From Nostoc sp. NMS7 (GTDB lineage: Bacteria > Cyanobacteriota > Cyanobacteriia > Cyanobacteriales > Nostocaceae): DNA of 45,936 nucleotides. The stretch lies in assembly GCF_017115085.1 (NCBI RefSeq), contig NZ_JABXKJ010000208.1, positions 1 to 45,936 of the forward strand. The letters run 5' to 3'. The position numbers and the translations under genes are program-made. Shown piece after piece: positions 34,253 to 43,021 of this stretch (the stretch's first letter is position 1; every line of letters starts with the position of its first letter). The notes beneath the pieces are model-generated. The model ran no database searches and had not been told where the DNA came from. It saw only the letters and a program-made list of their open reading frames with translations.

Positions 34253-37200
34253 ATGGCGATTTTACACGGGAATTGGTTACTAAAAAATCAAAATGGTTGT
34301 TTATTTATTTGGGGAGAAACTTGGCGATCGCCACGAGTAAATTTCGATCCGAGTGGATCTGGAGATATACCACTACATCCATTGGCAATGACATCAGTTG
34401 AGTTGAGTGAGTGGTTGCGTTCCCAGAACATGGCAATTACCAACTTCATCCAACAACCTCAAGTTGCGTTGCCTACTACTGGGCGAACGCGCAAAGCCGC
34501 CATTGCTACTGAGATTAGTTTGCCAACGCATTCGCAAATAATTGCCCTACCAACTTATATCCCAGAAGGCAGTGGAGAAGGAACAGCAGCGATTTTCCCT
34601 GTGCATTCTGCCAGCTTAGGGTTAGATACAGATGCCCCGCAATATTTGCAACCGTGGCGAGTTGAGGGTTTTTGTCTCAACCCCAGCGAAGCAGTAAAAT
34701 TTCTCACGGCTGTTCCCCTAAATGCTACTAACGGGGAAGATGCCTTTTTGGGAGGGGATTTACGTTTTTGGTCGCAGGTTGTCCGGTGGAGTTTAGATTT
34801 ACTCTCACGGTGCAAGTTTTTACCAATAATTGGGCGGCAATTAGATGCTGCATTTGCCACTAGATGGCAAGTACTTTTAGACAGTGCTGTAGATGGAACC
34901 CGCGTAGAAAAATTTTCTGCGAACATGCCGTTGGTTTGTCGTACTTATCAGGAGGGAGTGGGGGGAGATGAGGGGGACAAGGGGGACAAGGGGGACAAGG
35001 GGGACAAGGGGACAAAGGGACAAAGGGACAAGGAAAATAACCATGCCCCATGCCCAATGCCCAATGCCCAATGCCCAATCTATGTTGACTTTCCAGCCGA
35101 ACCTCAAGAATTACTTTTGGGATTTCTTAACAATACGATAGATGCCCAAGTGCGAGAAATGGCGGGTTCTCAACCTCCAATGGAAGCTAAAGCAATCGCA
35201 TCTTTACCAGTTGCAGTGCGACAGTGGTTGCAAGCTTTAACTACTGCATCTGGTACAGTCAATGCAGATGCAATTGAAGTGGAACGACTGGAAGCGGCAC
35301 TGAAGGCTTGGACTATGCCGCTACAATACCAATTAACTCTTAAAAGTCTATTTCGTACCTGTTTTGAACTGCGTTCTCCAGAGTCTGGCGAAACCGATTG
35401 GACATTGGCATATTTCCTGCAAGCGGCTGACGATCCGAAGTTTTTGGTAGATGCGGCAACTATTTGGAATCATCCAGTTGAGCAATTAATTTATCAAAAT
35501 CGGACAATTGACCAACCACAAGAAACATTTTTGCGAGGTTTAGGGCTAGCTTCCCGATTATACCCAGCGATCGCACCCAGTTTTGAAACCGAATATCCCC
35601 AATTTTATAATCTCACCCCCATCCAAGCTTATGAGTTTATTAAAGCTGTAGCTTGGAGGTTGGAAGACAGTGGTTTGGGAGTAATTTTGCCTCTCAGTTT
35701 AGCGAATCGTGAAGGATGGGCGAACCGTTTGGGTTTGAAAATTACTGCCGAAACCCCAAAGACAAAGCAGGGACGTTTAGGGTTGCAAAGTCTACTAAAT
35801 TTCCAATGGCAATTGGCAATTGGTGGACAAACTATTTCCAAAGCTGAGTTTGATAAACTTGTGGCTTTAAATAGTCCGCTAGTGGAAATTAACGGTGAGT
35901 GGGTAGAATTGCGATCGCAAGATATCAAGACAGCCCAAACTTTTTTTACCACTCGCAAAGACCAAATGGCACTTTCCTTAGAAGATGCCTTGCGTTTCAG
36001 TACAGGGGATACCCAGGTAATTGAAAAATTACCAGTGGTCAGCTTTGAGGCTTCTGGGGCATTGCAAGAGTTGATTGGGGCGCTAACAAATAATCAAGCG
36101 ATCGCACCTTTTCCCACACCAACAGGCTTTCAAGGACAGTTGCGACCTTATCAAGAACGAGGTGCCGCTTGGCTGTCATTCTTGGAACGTTGGGGCTTGG
36201 GTGCGTGTCTCGCCGACGACATGGGATTAGGTAAATGCATAGCAAATAATACTCTAGTAAATGTAAATGGACTGTTACGCACAGCCGAGACAATTTGGAC
36301 AACTCACGCTGGAGAAACAGAGTTTGACGGCGAAGGATTTTGGGCTAACCCCACTGATCAATTATTAGTTAATTCCATAGATGAAAAAACTGGCAAAATT
36401 GTCCAAGCTAATGTCAGACGATTGTATCGGCAGCAAGTCCGCGAGAAATTACGAAAAGTCACGCTAGAAGACGGTAGCAGTATCACCATCACTCATCGTC
36501 ACAAGCTGTTGACAAGTAAAGGTTGGACAAATAACTTACAGGTAGGTGATTATGTTTGTGTCCCAGGTAAAACGCTTTGGAACGGGCAACCACAAGACCT
36601 TGACTTAGTTAAGTTTCTCGCTTGGCAGATTGCCGAAGGGCATGAACTACCTGATGTGGGAAGAGTCACAATATCCCAAAAAGACACCAGAGTACTAGAC
36701 GATTTACTCCAAATTTGCCAACGCATTCAAAACCGCTATAACCTCAAAATTAACAGCCCTAATATCTGTACCTTCCCTAACAGAGTTTCTTGTCTTCGAG
36801 TTAACAGCCAAGCCTATCGGCGATTCTTAGAAGCTAAAGGTTATGTTTGGGGCAAACTATCGGCAGAAAAATCTATTCCGCCCTTGATCATGCAAGCAGA
36901 CTTAGATAGTGTGCGGATCTTTTTACAAAACTATTTCGATGCTGAATCTGCTGTTGTTTTGAGTATGCGGAGTATTGAGATTTCTACAGCTTCAGCTTTA
37001 CTAATTCAGCAACTTTCTGCACTGTTGCGGCGCTTCGGCATTTGGTTACGAATTTCCCCCAAGCAAAAGTGTGCTACTAATGGAACCCAGACTTTACGCA
37101 CCTACTATATTGGTGTAATTGGTGGAAATTCTGCACGCCGATTTTTGCAAACAATTGGTTTTAGCAATCCAGAAAAACAGGGCAAACTAGAAGAAATTTG

Positions 37201-38983
37201 TCAATACATAAGCAACAGTAATATTGAGGGTGTTCCGGCTGCTGATATTGTTGCCCAAACAGTCACAACAACAGGGCTACCGTTGCGGCATTTTGGGATG
37301 CACAACACTGTTTATATTAATGGCTCACAGCAATTTTCTAAAGATAGTTTACAGCCAGTAATGGCTGGGATGAACCGCATTATTAGTGGAGAAGCTCAAC
37401 AGCAGTATCAGCTACTAAAACCTTCCAAGTGGACAACTCAAACTCTGACAGCATACACTCACCTGGACATAAAACAGTTAAGCTTAACCAAGCAGTCTTT
37501 GCAAAATTTGCTCGACCAAGAGGTGTTTTATTGCCGGATTAAATCCATAGAAGAGATAGATTATGAAGGATGGGTTTATGATTTTGAAGTTAGCGAACAT
37601 CACAATTTTGTCGCTAACAATATTATTTGCCATAATACTATCCAATTCATTGCTTTTCTGCTGCACTTGAAAGAACAAGATGCACTAGAAAATCCAACTC
37701 TACTGGTTTGTCCAACTTCTGTTTTAGGTAACTGGGAAAGGGAAGTTAATAAATTTGCACCAACTCTGAAAATTTTGCAATATCACGGTGACAAACGTCC
37801 AAAAGGAAAAGCATTTTTAGAAGCAGTAAAAAAACATGATTTAATCGTTACCAGCTACTCACTTCTTCATCGAGATATCAAGTCATTGCAAAGCGTATCT
37901 TGGCAGATAATTGTTTTAGATGAAGCGCAAAATGTGAAAAATCCAGAGGCGAAGCAATCAAAAGCAGTGCGGCAATTATCAGCTACCTTTCGCATTGCAT
38001 TGACGGGGACACCAGTAGAAAACAGACTGCAAGAACTCTGGTCTATTTTAGATTTTCTGAATCCAGGGTATTTAGGCAATAAGCAATTTTTCCAGCGCCG
38101 ATTTGCGATGCCAATTGAAAAGTATGGGGATACAGCTTCTTTGACTCAATTACGTTCATTAGTTCAACCATTTATACTGCGGCGATTGAAAAGCGATCGC
38201 GACATCATTCAAGACTTGCCAGATAAGCAAGAAATGACTGTATTTTGTGGTCTAACTGGTGAACAAGCTGCACTTTATCAACAAGTAGTAGAAACATCTT
38301 TAGTAGAGATTGAATCTGCTGAAGGATTGCAACGCCGGGGGATGATTTTGGCTTTACTAATCAAGCTCAAACAAATCTGCAATCACCCAGCCCAATACTT
38401 GAAACAGGCGACATTAGAGCAACATAATTCAGCCAAACTTCTGCGCTTAGAAGAAATGTTAGAAGAAGTTTTAGCTGAAAATGACCATGCTTTAATCTTT
38501 ACACAATTTGCTGAGTGGGGTAAGTTACTTAAACCCTATTTAGAAAAACAGCTAGGGCGAGAAATATTCTTTTTATATGGTAGTACTACTAAAAAACAAC
38601 GTGAGGAAATGATCGACCGTTTCCAACACGATCCTCAAGGTCCCCCGATTATGATTCTTTCTCTGAAAGCAGGCGGAGTAGGACTGAATTTAACACGAGC
38701 CAATCATGTATTCCACTTTGATAGATGGTGGAATCCAGCCGTGGAAAATCAAGCCACAGATCGAGTATTTCGGATTGGTCAAACCCGGAATGTGCAAGTA
38801 CATAAATTTGTTTGCACTGGCACATTAGAAGAAAAAATTCATGACATGATTGAAAGTAAGAAACAATTAGCTGAACAAGTTGTGGGCGCTGGTGAAGAAT
38901 GGCTAACTGAAATGGATACAGACCAACTTCGCAACTTACTAATACTTGACCGGAGTGCAATAATTGACGATGATGCAGAATAA
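34253..38983 (+). CDS. SNF2-family helicase with an intein in Walker A
   Basis: 1576 residues before splicing, about 1109 after. The N-terminal third is the SNF2-associated domain (MAILHGNWLLKNQNGCLFIW, and near 490-560 NREGWANRLGLKI, SLLNFQWQLAIGG). Helicase motifs: motif I LADDMGLGK (to residue 661) broken by the intein and resumed as TIQFIAF (1129), motif II VLDEAQNVKNP (about 1222), motif III LTGTPVENRLQELWSILDFL, IV LIFTQFAEWG, V LSLKAGGVGLNLT, VI DRWWNPAVENQATDRVFRIGQ. It should act on DNA as an ATP-driven translocase. Bacterial SNF2 proteins of this group often sit beside a SWIM zinc-finger gene, found here 4.2 kb on. A repeat-derived insertion lies at residues about 235-276. Confidence 0.93.
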   Translation: MAILHGNWLLKNQNGCLFIWGETWRSPRVNFDPSGSGDIPLHPLAMTSVELSEWLRSQNMAITNFIQQPQVALPTTGRTRKAAIATEISLPTHSQIIALPTYIPEGSGEGTAAIFPVHSASLGLDTDAPQYLQPWRVEGFCLNPSEAVKFLTAVPLNATNGEDAFLGGDLRFWSQVVRWSLDLLSRCKFLPIIGRQLDAAFATRWQVLLDSAVDGTRVEKFSANMPLVCRTYQEGVGGDEGDKGDKGDKGDKGTKGQRDKENNHAPCPMPNAQCPIYVDFPAEPQELLLGFLNNTIDAQVREMAGSQPPMEAKAIASLPVAVRQWLQALTTASGTVNADAIEVERLEAALKAWTMPLQYQLTLKSLFRTCFELRSPESGETDWTLAYFLQAADDPKFLVDAATIWNHPVEQLIYQNRTIDQPQETFLRGLGLASRLYPAIAPSFETEYPQFYNLTPIQAYEFIKAVAWRLEDSGLGVILPLSLANREGWANRLGLKITAETPKTKQGRLGLQSLLNFQWQLAIGGQTISKAEFDKLVALNSPLVEINGEWVELRSQDIKTAQTFFTTRKDQMALSLEDALRFSTGDTQVIEKLPVVSFEASGALQELIGALTNNQAIAPFPTPTGFQGQLRPYQERGAAWLSFLERWGLGACLADDMGLGKCIANNTLVNVNGLLRTAETIWTTHAGETEFDGEGFWANPTDQLLVNSIDEKTGKIVQANVRRLYRQQVREKLRKVTLEDGSSITITHRHKLLTSKGWTNNLQVGDYVCVPGKTLWNGQPQDLDLVKFLAWQIAEGHELPDVGRVTISQKDTRVLDDLLQICQRIQNRYNLKINSPNICTFPNRVSCLRVNSQAYRRFLEAKGYVWGKLSAEKSIPPLIMQADLDSVRIFLQNYFDAESAVVLSMRSIEISTASALLIQQLSALLRRFGIWLRISPKQKCATNGTQTLRTYYIGVIGGNSARRFLQTIGFSNPEKQGKLEEICQYISNSNIEGVPAADIVAQTVTTTGLPLRHFGMHNTVYINGSQQFSKDSLQPVMAGMNRIISGEAQQQYQLLKPSKWTTQTLTAYTHLDIKQLSLTKQSLQNLLDQEVFYCRIKSIEEIDYEGWVYDFEVSEHHNFVANNIICHNTIQFIAFLLHLKEQDALENPTLLVCPTSVLGNWEREVNKFAPTLKILQYHGDKRPKGKAFLEAVKKHDLIVTSYSLLHRDIKSLQSVSWQIIVLDEAQNVKNPEAKQSKAVRQLSATFRIALTGTPVENRLQELWSILDFLNPGYLGNKQFFQRRFAMPIEKYGDTASLTQLRSLVQPFILRRLKSDRDIIQDLPDKQEMTVFCGLTGEQAALYQQVVETSLVEIESAEGLQRRGMILALLIKLKQICNHPAQYLKQATLEQHNSAKLLRLEEMLEEVLAENDHALIFTQFAEWGKLLKPYLEKQLGREIFFLYGSTTKKQREEMIDRFQHDPQGPPIMILSLKAGGVGLNLTRANHVFHFDRWWNPAVENQATDRVFRIGQTRNVQVHKFVCTGTLEEKIHDMIESKKQLAEQVVGAGEEWLTEMDTDQLRNLLILDRSAIIDDDAE
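34958..35080 (+). repeat. In-frame short tandem repeats inside the helicase gene
   Basis: Units of GACAAGGGG (about five, with degenerate GACAAAGG units) from 34976 to about 35035 encode GDKGDKGDKGDKGTK, followed by ATGCCCA heptamers (35053-35080) encoding APCPMPNAQCPI. The block inserts about 42 residues between YQEG and YVDFPAEPQELL of the helicase. Nine-base units cannot shift frame; the heptamer part keeps frame because the total is a multiple of three. It is the inverted counterpart of the composite block at 7224-7347. Confidence 0.85.
36236..37636 (+). other. Intein (467 residues) with DOD homing endonuclease domain
   Basis: The intein starts with Cys662 (CIANNTLVNVNG, block A) directly after GLGK and ends in NIICHN (His1127, Asn1128); the first extein residue is Thr1129. 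Block B is SITITHRHKLL; block F is VYDFEVSEHHNFVANN. The centre carries LAGLIDADG/DOD-type endonuclease blocks: KFLAWQIAEGHEL (intein residue about 126) and FLQNYFDAESAV (about 235), with acidic residues in both places, so the endonuclease may be active. Self-splicing restores GLGK-TIQ, a working Walker A. Inteins in SNF2 genes are known from Deinococcus (from memory); one in a cyanobacterium is less usual. Confidence 0.94.
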
Positions 38984-39038
38984 GTTTGTAGTTAGGACTT
39001 TAGTCCTTAATTTCAGCGCTTTAGCGCTCACTACAAAC
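38984..39038. repeat. Cloverleaf-like dispersed repeat after the helicase gene
   Basis: Outer arms GTTTGTAGT (38984-38992) and ACTACAAAC (39030-39038) are perfect complements and enclose two hairpins, AGGACTTTAGTCCT and AGCGCTTTAGCGCT. The stem begins 1 base after the helicase stop codon, so it may also act in termination. The structure resembles the element at 9355-9404. Confidence 0.75.
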
Positions 39039-39112
39039 CTCGCAAAATTAATCACATAGACAAATATGCGATATTGAAAAATATCACACCTTCTTCTTTA
39101 TCCTGTGCCATC

Positions 39113-40135
39113 ATGTCGAATCACTTTGCCCACGGTTATGCGTTGTTAATTGGGGTTGGCAGAACAGCCGAATCTCGATATTCATTGCCTGTCACAGTTA
39201 AAGATGTGCAAGCCCTGAAAACAGTGCTAACCGATCCAAACTTGTGTGCCTATCTGGATGATTCAGAACATATTCGCTTATTGCAGAATGAACAGACGAC
39301 GCGCAGCGCAATTTTGGATGGATTGGTGTGGTTAAAGGAAAAGGCTGCTGCTGATAAAGATGCAACAATTGTAGTTTTTTACTCTGGTCATGGGTGCTTT
39401 GACTTATCAAGTCAGTGTTATTATTTGCTGCAACATAACTTCAATTCCACAGATATTGCTAACACCGCCCTATCTGCCCAAGAATTTACTCAAGCTTTGC
39501 GGCAGATTCAAGCAAAGCGCTTGTGGGTGGTAATTGATAGTTGCCACGCAGAGGGTATGGCTACTTCTAAAGGTGAACTACCTGCTGATTTTATCGCTAC
39601 GTCATTGCCCAAGGGCGTGGTCGATGCCTTGAAGCAGGGCCAAGGAAGGGCAGTGTTTACGTCTTCCAGAGGCAATCAGGTTTCTTGGATACGTCCTGAT
39701 GGAAATATGAGTCTCTATACTTATCATCTAATTGAGGCATTGCGAGGAGCGGCTAATCAACCAGGCGATTCCAAAGTTATGCTTTCAAATCTGATCAATC
39801 ATTTGGGTAAAACCGTTCCAGAGAGCGCCAGAACCCAACGTCAGGCAGAACAGACTCCATTTTTTGATACAGCGATGGAAGATTTTCCTATTGCCATGCT
39901 GCGGGGAGGGAAAGGACTACCAAGCTCAACCCCAGTCTCAGACTTGCCAATTATGACCGATCAACAAGTGGTAACACCTGCATTAGCAAGAGCAAAACGA
40001 GCATTAGCAATTTTGGAAGAACAAGCTGCTTCCTTTGGAATTCGTATGCCAGTGGATTTGCAGATTGAATTAGAAGAGAAACGCCGCCAGGTCATTGAAT
40101 TAGAGTCCCGGCATCAAAGAACAGGATTGGATTAA
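39113..40135 (+). CDS. Caspase-like (peptidase C14) protein with C-terminal effector-associated-type domain
   Basis: 340 residues from ATG at 39113 (MSNHFAHGYALLIGVGRT); the TTG upstream is not preferred. The caspase fold has the catalytic His in VVFYSGHG (His93) and the catalytic Cys in VVIDSCHAEGMA (Cys144); AVFTSSRGNQVSW and LMSLYTYHLIEALRG-type segments follow. So the dyad is complete. It is shorter than many orthocaspases and has no other recognisable domain except the C-terminal helical unit at residues 290-335, which matches the N-terminus of the STAND protein at 40808. It probably cleaves after a basic residue as metacaspase-like enzymes do (family knowledge, not shown). It likely is the effector of a two-gene module. 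Confidence 0.9.
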   Translation: MSNHFAHGYALLIGVGRTAESRYSLPVTVKDVQALKTVLTDPNLCAYLDDSEHIRLLQNEQTTRSAILDGLVWLKEKAAADKDATIVVFYSGHGCFDLSSQCYYLLQHNFNSTDIANTALSAQEFTQALRQIQAKRLWVVIDSCHAEGMATSKGELPADFIATSLPKGVVDALKQGQGRAVFTSSRGNQVSWIRPDGNMSLYTYHLIEALRGAANQPGDSKVMLSNLINHLGKTVPESARTQRQAEQTPFFDTAMEDFPIAMLRGGKGLPSSTPVSDLPIMTDQQVVTPALARAKRALAILEEQAASFGIRMPVDLQIELEEKRRQVIELESRHQRTGLD

Positions 40136-40247
40136 GCAAATATAGCCCAATACAGTTTAGTTAAGCATTTCTTCCTTCTCTTCCTTTGCGTCCTTTGCGT
40201 CCTTTGCGGTTCGTTAAAAAAATTGACTTTGACAAAAAGTTTTGCCC
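40136..40247. repeat. CCTTTGCGT short repeats
   Basis: Units of CCTTTGCGT (three, the last ending in GGTT) near 40183-40210 in a T-rich context, directly after the caspase-like gene. A frequent low-complexity motif of cyanobacterial spacers (from memory). No gene. Confidence 0.5.
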
Positions 40248-40376
40248 TTAGGGACTTCCAACAAATAAATTATCCAATCTTGTGGGGTGGGCATCTTGCC
40301 CGCCTTGGACTACGGGCGGGCGAGACGCCCACCCCACAAGAAATAGTTGAGTATTTTTTTATTTGGAAGTCCCTTA
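40248..40376. mobile_element. MITE-like element with GGGACTTCCAA terminal inverted repeats
   Basis: GGGACTTCCAA at 40251 and TTGGAAGTCCC at 40363-40373 are perfect inverted ends, flanked on each side by TTA (possible 3-bp target duplication). AAATAAA follows the left end and TTTATTT precedes the right end. Inside, CTTGTGGGGTGGGC...GCCCACCCCACAAG (40279-40340) makes a second long hairpin. No transposase frame is inside, so it would be moved in trans. It sits between the caspase-like gene and the STAND gene. Confidence 0.68.
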
Positions 40377-40421
40377 AGTGAACCGTATTGAAATATAAGC
40401 GACGATGATTTTTCTCATTCC

Positions 40422-40643
40422 GAGTTCCGAACACGAACTTCCAAGTTCTAAACACGAACCGCCGAGTTCCGAACATGAACCGCCGAGTTCCGAACATGAA
40501 CTGCCGAGTTCCGAACACAAACCGCCGAGTTCCGAACACGAACCGCCGAGTTCCAAACACGAACCGCCGAGTTCCGAACATGAACCTCCGAGTTCCGAAC
40601 ACGAACTTCCAAGTTCCAAACATGAACCGCCGAGTTCTGAGGG
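40422..40643. repeat. 21-bp minisatellite, ten copies plus a partial copy
   Basis: Unit GAGTTCCGAACACGAACCGCC, repeated without spacers from 40422 to 40631 with an eleventh truncated copy. Copies differ almost only by transitions (C/T, G/A). Because the period is divisible by three and no frame of the unit contains a stop, five frames are open across it. The plus frame from ATG 40405 would encode a PPSSEHE heptapeptide repeat of 80 residues. It has no ribosome binding site, so coding is uncertain. Not a CRISPR: there are no spacers. Confidence 0.9.
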
Positions 40644-40684
40644 ATAGTGTGAAAGACTAGAGTTATTCCACAAGCTTGCGATCG

Positions 40685-40757
40685 CCCCAACCCCCCTTAA
40701 AAAGCAGGGCAAGAGAGTTTCTTAAAGTCCCCCTTTTTAAGGGGGATTTAGGGGGAT
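40685..40757. repeat. Inverted repeat CCCCCTTAAAAAG / CTTTTTAAGGGGG
   Basis: Arms at about 40692-40704 and 40733-40745 form a 13-bp stem; the ends add AACCCCCC and GGATTTAGGGGG. It is a known-looking dispersed element in the spacer 50 bases upstream of the STAND gene. Confidence 0.65.
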
Positions 40758-40807
40758 CTCCATAGTGTGCAGCGTATTAATATTAGATTTATCTTTTATA
40801 TAATCTT

Positions 40808-43021
40808 ATGGATAATCAAGAAGCATTACAGCGAACTCTCAACCGCGCTCGTCGCGCCCTCCAGATATTAGAAGAAGAAAAAGCTAGTTTTGGAATTAGA
40901 ATTTCGCCGGACTTAGTAATCGAACTAGAAGAAAAACAAAAAGAAGTCACTAGCCTAGAAACGCGATTAAGCCAGTTACAGGGACAACGCCCCGAAAGTC
41001 TGCCCGATAACCTACCCCGGTATATCGATGTGTTTGTGGGACGCAAACAAGAAATTGCCCGTTGTATGGAAGCACTTTCACCCGACGAACGCGGTTGGGA
41101 TGTAGTGATCGATGGTATTGGTGGTATGGGCAAAACGGCCTTAGCGCTGGAGGTAGCACACCTAGCCCGTAAGCAAGACTTGTTTGATGCTTACCTGTTT
41201 GTTTCTGCTAAGACTACCTCGCTCTCAACTGAAGGAGTGCGGCAAGAAACCCTCGCCCTGTCTTCTCTCGATAGCTTCTGCCGGGAATTTGCCAAGGGGT
41301 TAGGAAAGACAGATATTGTGAAAATGACTGATGCCACAAAACGCCGCCGTGCCCTTCTTGATGCCCTGCGGGGACGGCGTACACTGTTGATTTGGGACAA
41401 CTTGGAAACCCTGAATGCAGAAGAACGCGATATGATTTCCGAGTTTCTGCGGAAACTGCCCATCCCCAACAAAGCCATCATCACCAGCCGCCGCCGCACT
41501 GGGGAAAGCGCCCCCACCATCCGCTTAGATCGTCTCTTAGAGCCAGAAGCTTTGGAATTAATGAGAGAGAAGGGAAGGTCACACTCCCGCCTAGCCCAGG
41601 AACTAAACGCAACTAAGCCAGAGATATTGACCGCTTTATATGAAGCGTCTGGTGGCAATCCCCTAGCGCTAGATTGGACATTAGGACAGGTGGCACACAA
41701 AGGCTACTCTATCAGTGTTGCCCTAGAGCGGTTGCGAAATGCCGCCAAATCCCCCGATCTCTACGGGTTTCTGTTTGCCGATGCTGCCAAAACTCTCTCT
41801 GAAAACGATCGCACAGTGTTGTCTGCCCTAGTTGTATTTCTGACACCAGCAAAAACCGCAGCATTGGCAGATGCTACGGATTTAGCCATAACCGAGATCC
41901 AAGTTTCTTTAGAGCGGTTAGTCACTCTATCTTTGGTGAATGAGTTGGATGGAGAACGGTTTGGCCTGCACCCCCTCACCCGCACATATATTCGGGCAGC
42001 TGTAGGCGGAACGGATACCGTTGGAACTGCACCCCTAAGTGGAATTCGGTTTGACTCTACTGCCCTACGCAAAGCTCTGCGCTACTGGGTGGACTTTGCC
42101 CAGAAGTACGGGGGTGATGACAAAGATGCCTACAAAACCCATGACAAGGTGGAAGCCGAGTGGCAGAATCTAGAGGGCGTGGCGACAACCCTGCGGGAGA
42201 TAGCAGGTATCCCCGGTGCATTGAAAGACCGAGAGGCTGCCCAGATGCTCATCGATTTGGAAAAAGCTTTGTCTAACTTCCTCTTCTTTCGCGGCTACTG
42301 GGATGAGAGGGTGCACTTGGGTGAGTGGCGATATCAGGCGGGAAAGGCGCTCGGTCAGTGGAGCGATGCTGGTTGGGGTGCCTATGATGTTGCCTGGATT
42401 TACTACAATCGCGCGGAGACGGAGCGGGCAGCAAGTTGGGCGGCTCAGATGGCGGAGGCAATGGAGCAGGGCGGTAATCGTCGGGACAAGGCTTTTGCAA
42501 TTCGGTTGCAAGGAGTGATTGCACAGCAACGCCAGGACTGGGCAGAGGCGGAGCGACTGTATCAGGAGGCATTAGCGATTTACCGAGAGTTGGGGGATGA
42601 AGAATGTGAAGCGATCGCCCTCAACGATCTGGGAAGAGTTGCCCAAAACCAGGGAGACTACGATCGCGCCGAGTCGTACTACAAGCAAACATTGGCGATA
42701 GAAGAAAAACTGGGAAATAAAGAACGACAAGCATCTTACTGCGGCTGCTTGGGAAATCTAGCCCTTAACCGCGATCGCCCTTCAGAAGCTCGCCCCTGGT
42801 ACAAGCGTGAGTTAGCGTTGGCGCAAGAAGTGGGACGGCAAAACTTGGTGGCTGATGCTCAAGTGGGGCTGGCGCGAGTTCTGGAGAAGGAGGAACGCTA
42901 CGCAGAAGCGCTACCATTAGCACAGTCTGCCCTGAAAATCCAAGAGCGTCTGCGTGATCAAAACTTGAATTTTTCACGCGGATTAGTTGAGCGGTTGCGG
43001 CACAAGGCAGGGATGGAATAA
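40808..43021 (+). CDS. STAND ATPase: effector-associated-type domain, NB-ARC and TPR repeats
   Basis: 737 residues. Residues 10-55 are the helical domain shared with the upstream caspase-like protein. NB-ARC follows (about 70-350): Walker A GIGGMGKTALA with Lys109, Walker B TLLIWDN with Asp197, the AIITSRR sensor, and GGNPLAL. A winged-helix-like part (about 330-415, with LVTLSLVNELDGERFGLHPLTRTYI) is next. The C-terminal third (about 545-737) holds at least four TPR units, e.g. AEAERLYQEALAIYRELGD and AESYYKQTLAIEEKLGN. Such proteins bind a trigger through the repeats, exchange ADP for ATP and oligomerise. GC content is higher than in the flanking spacers. Confidence 0.93.
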   Translation: MDNQEALQRTLNRARRALQILEEEKASFGIRISPDLVIELEEKQKEVTSLETRLSQLQGQRPESLPDNLPRYIDVFVGRKQEIARCMEALSPDERGWDVVIDGIGGMGKTALALEVAHLARKQDLFDAYLFVSAKTTSLSTEGVRQETLALSSLDSFCREFAKGLGKTDIVKMTDATKRRRALLDALRGRRTLLIWDNLETLNAEERDMISEFLRKLPIPNKAIITSRRRTGESAPTIRLDRLLEPEALELMREKGRSHSRLAQELNATKPEILTALYEASGGNPLALDWTLGQVAHKGYSISVALERLRNAAKSPDLYGFLFADAAKTLSENDRTVLSALVVFLTPAKTAALADATDLAITEIQVSLERLVTLSLVNELDGERFGLHPLTRTYIRAAVGGTDTVGTAPLSGIRFDSTALRKALRYWVDFAQKYGGDDKDAYKTHDKVEAEWQNLEGVATTLREIAGIPGALKDREAAQMLIDLEKALSNFLFFRGYWDERVHLGEWRYQAGKALGQWSDAGWGAYDVAWIYYNRAETERAASWAAQMAEAMEQGGNRRDKAFAIRLQGVIAQQRQDWAEAERLYQEALAIYRELGDEECEAIALNDLGRVAQNQGDYDRAESYYKQTLAIEEKLGNKERQASYCGCLGNLALNRDRPSEARPWYKRELALAQEVGRQNLVADAQVGLARVLEKEERYAEALPLAQSALKIQERLRDQNLNFSRGLVERLRHKAGME

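Noticed and set aside
40422..40643. Possible CRISPR array
   Set aside because: The repeats are 21 bases and directly contiguous, with no unique spacers, and no cas gene is nearby.
40270..40712. Minus-strand open frames of 80-117 codons over the minisatellite
   Set aside because: They are open only because the 21-base unit has no stop in these frames; no ribosome binding site, and they run into the MITE hairpin.
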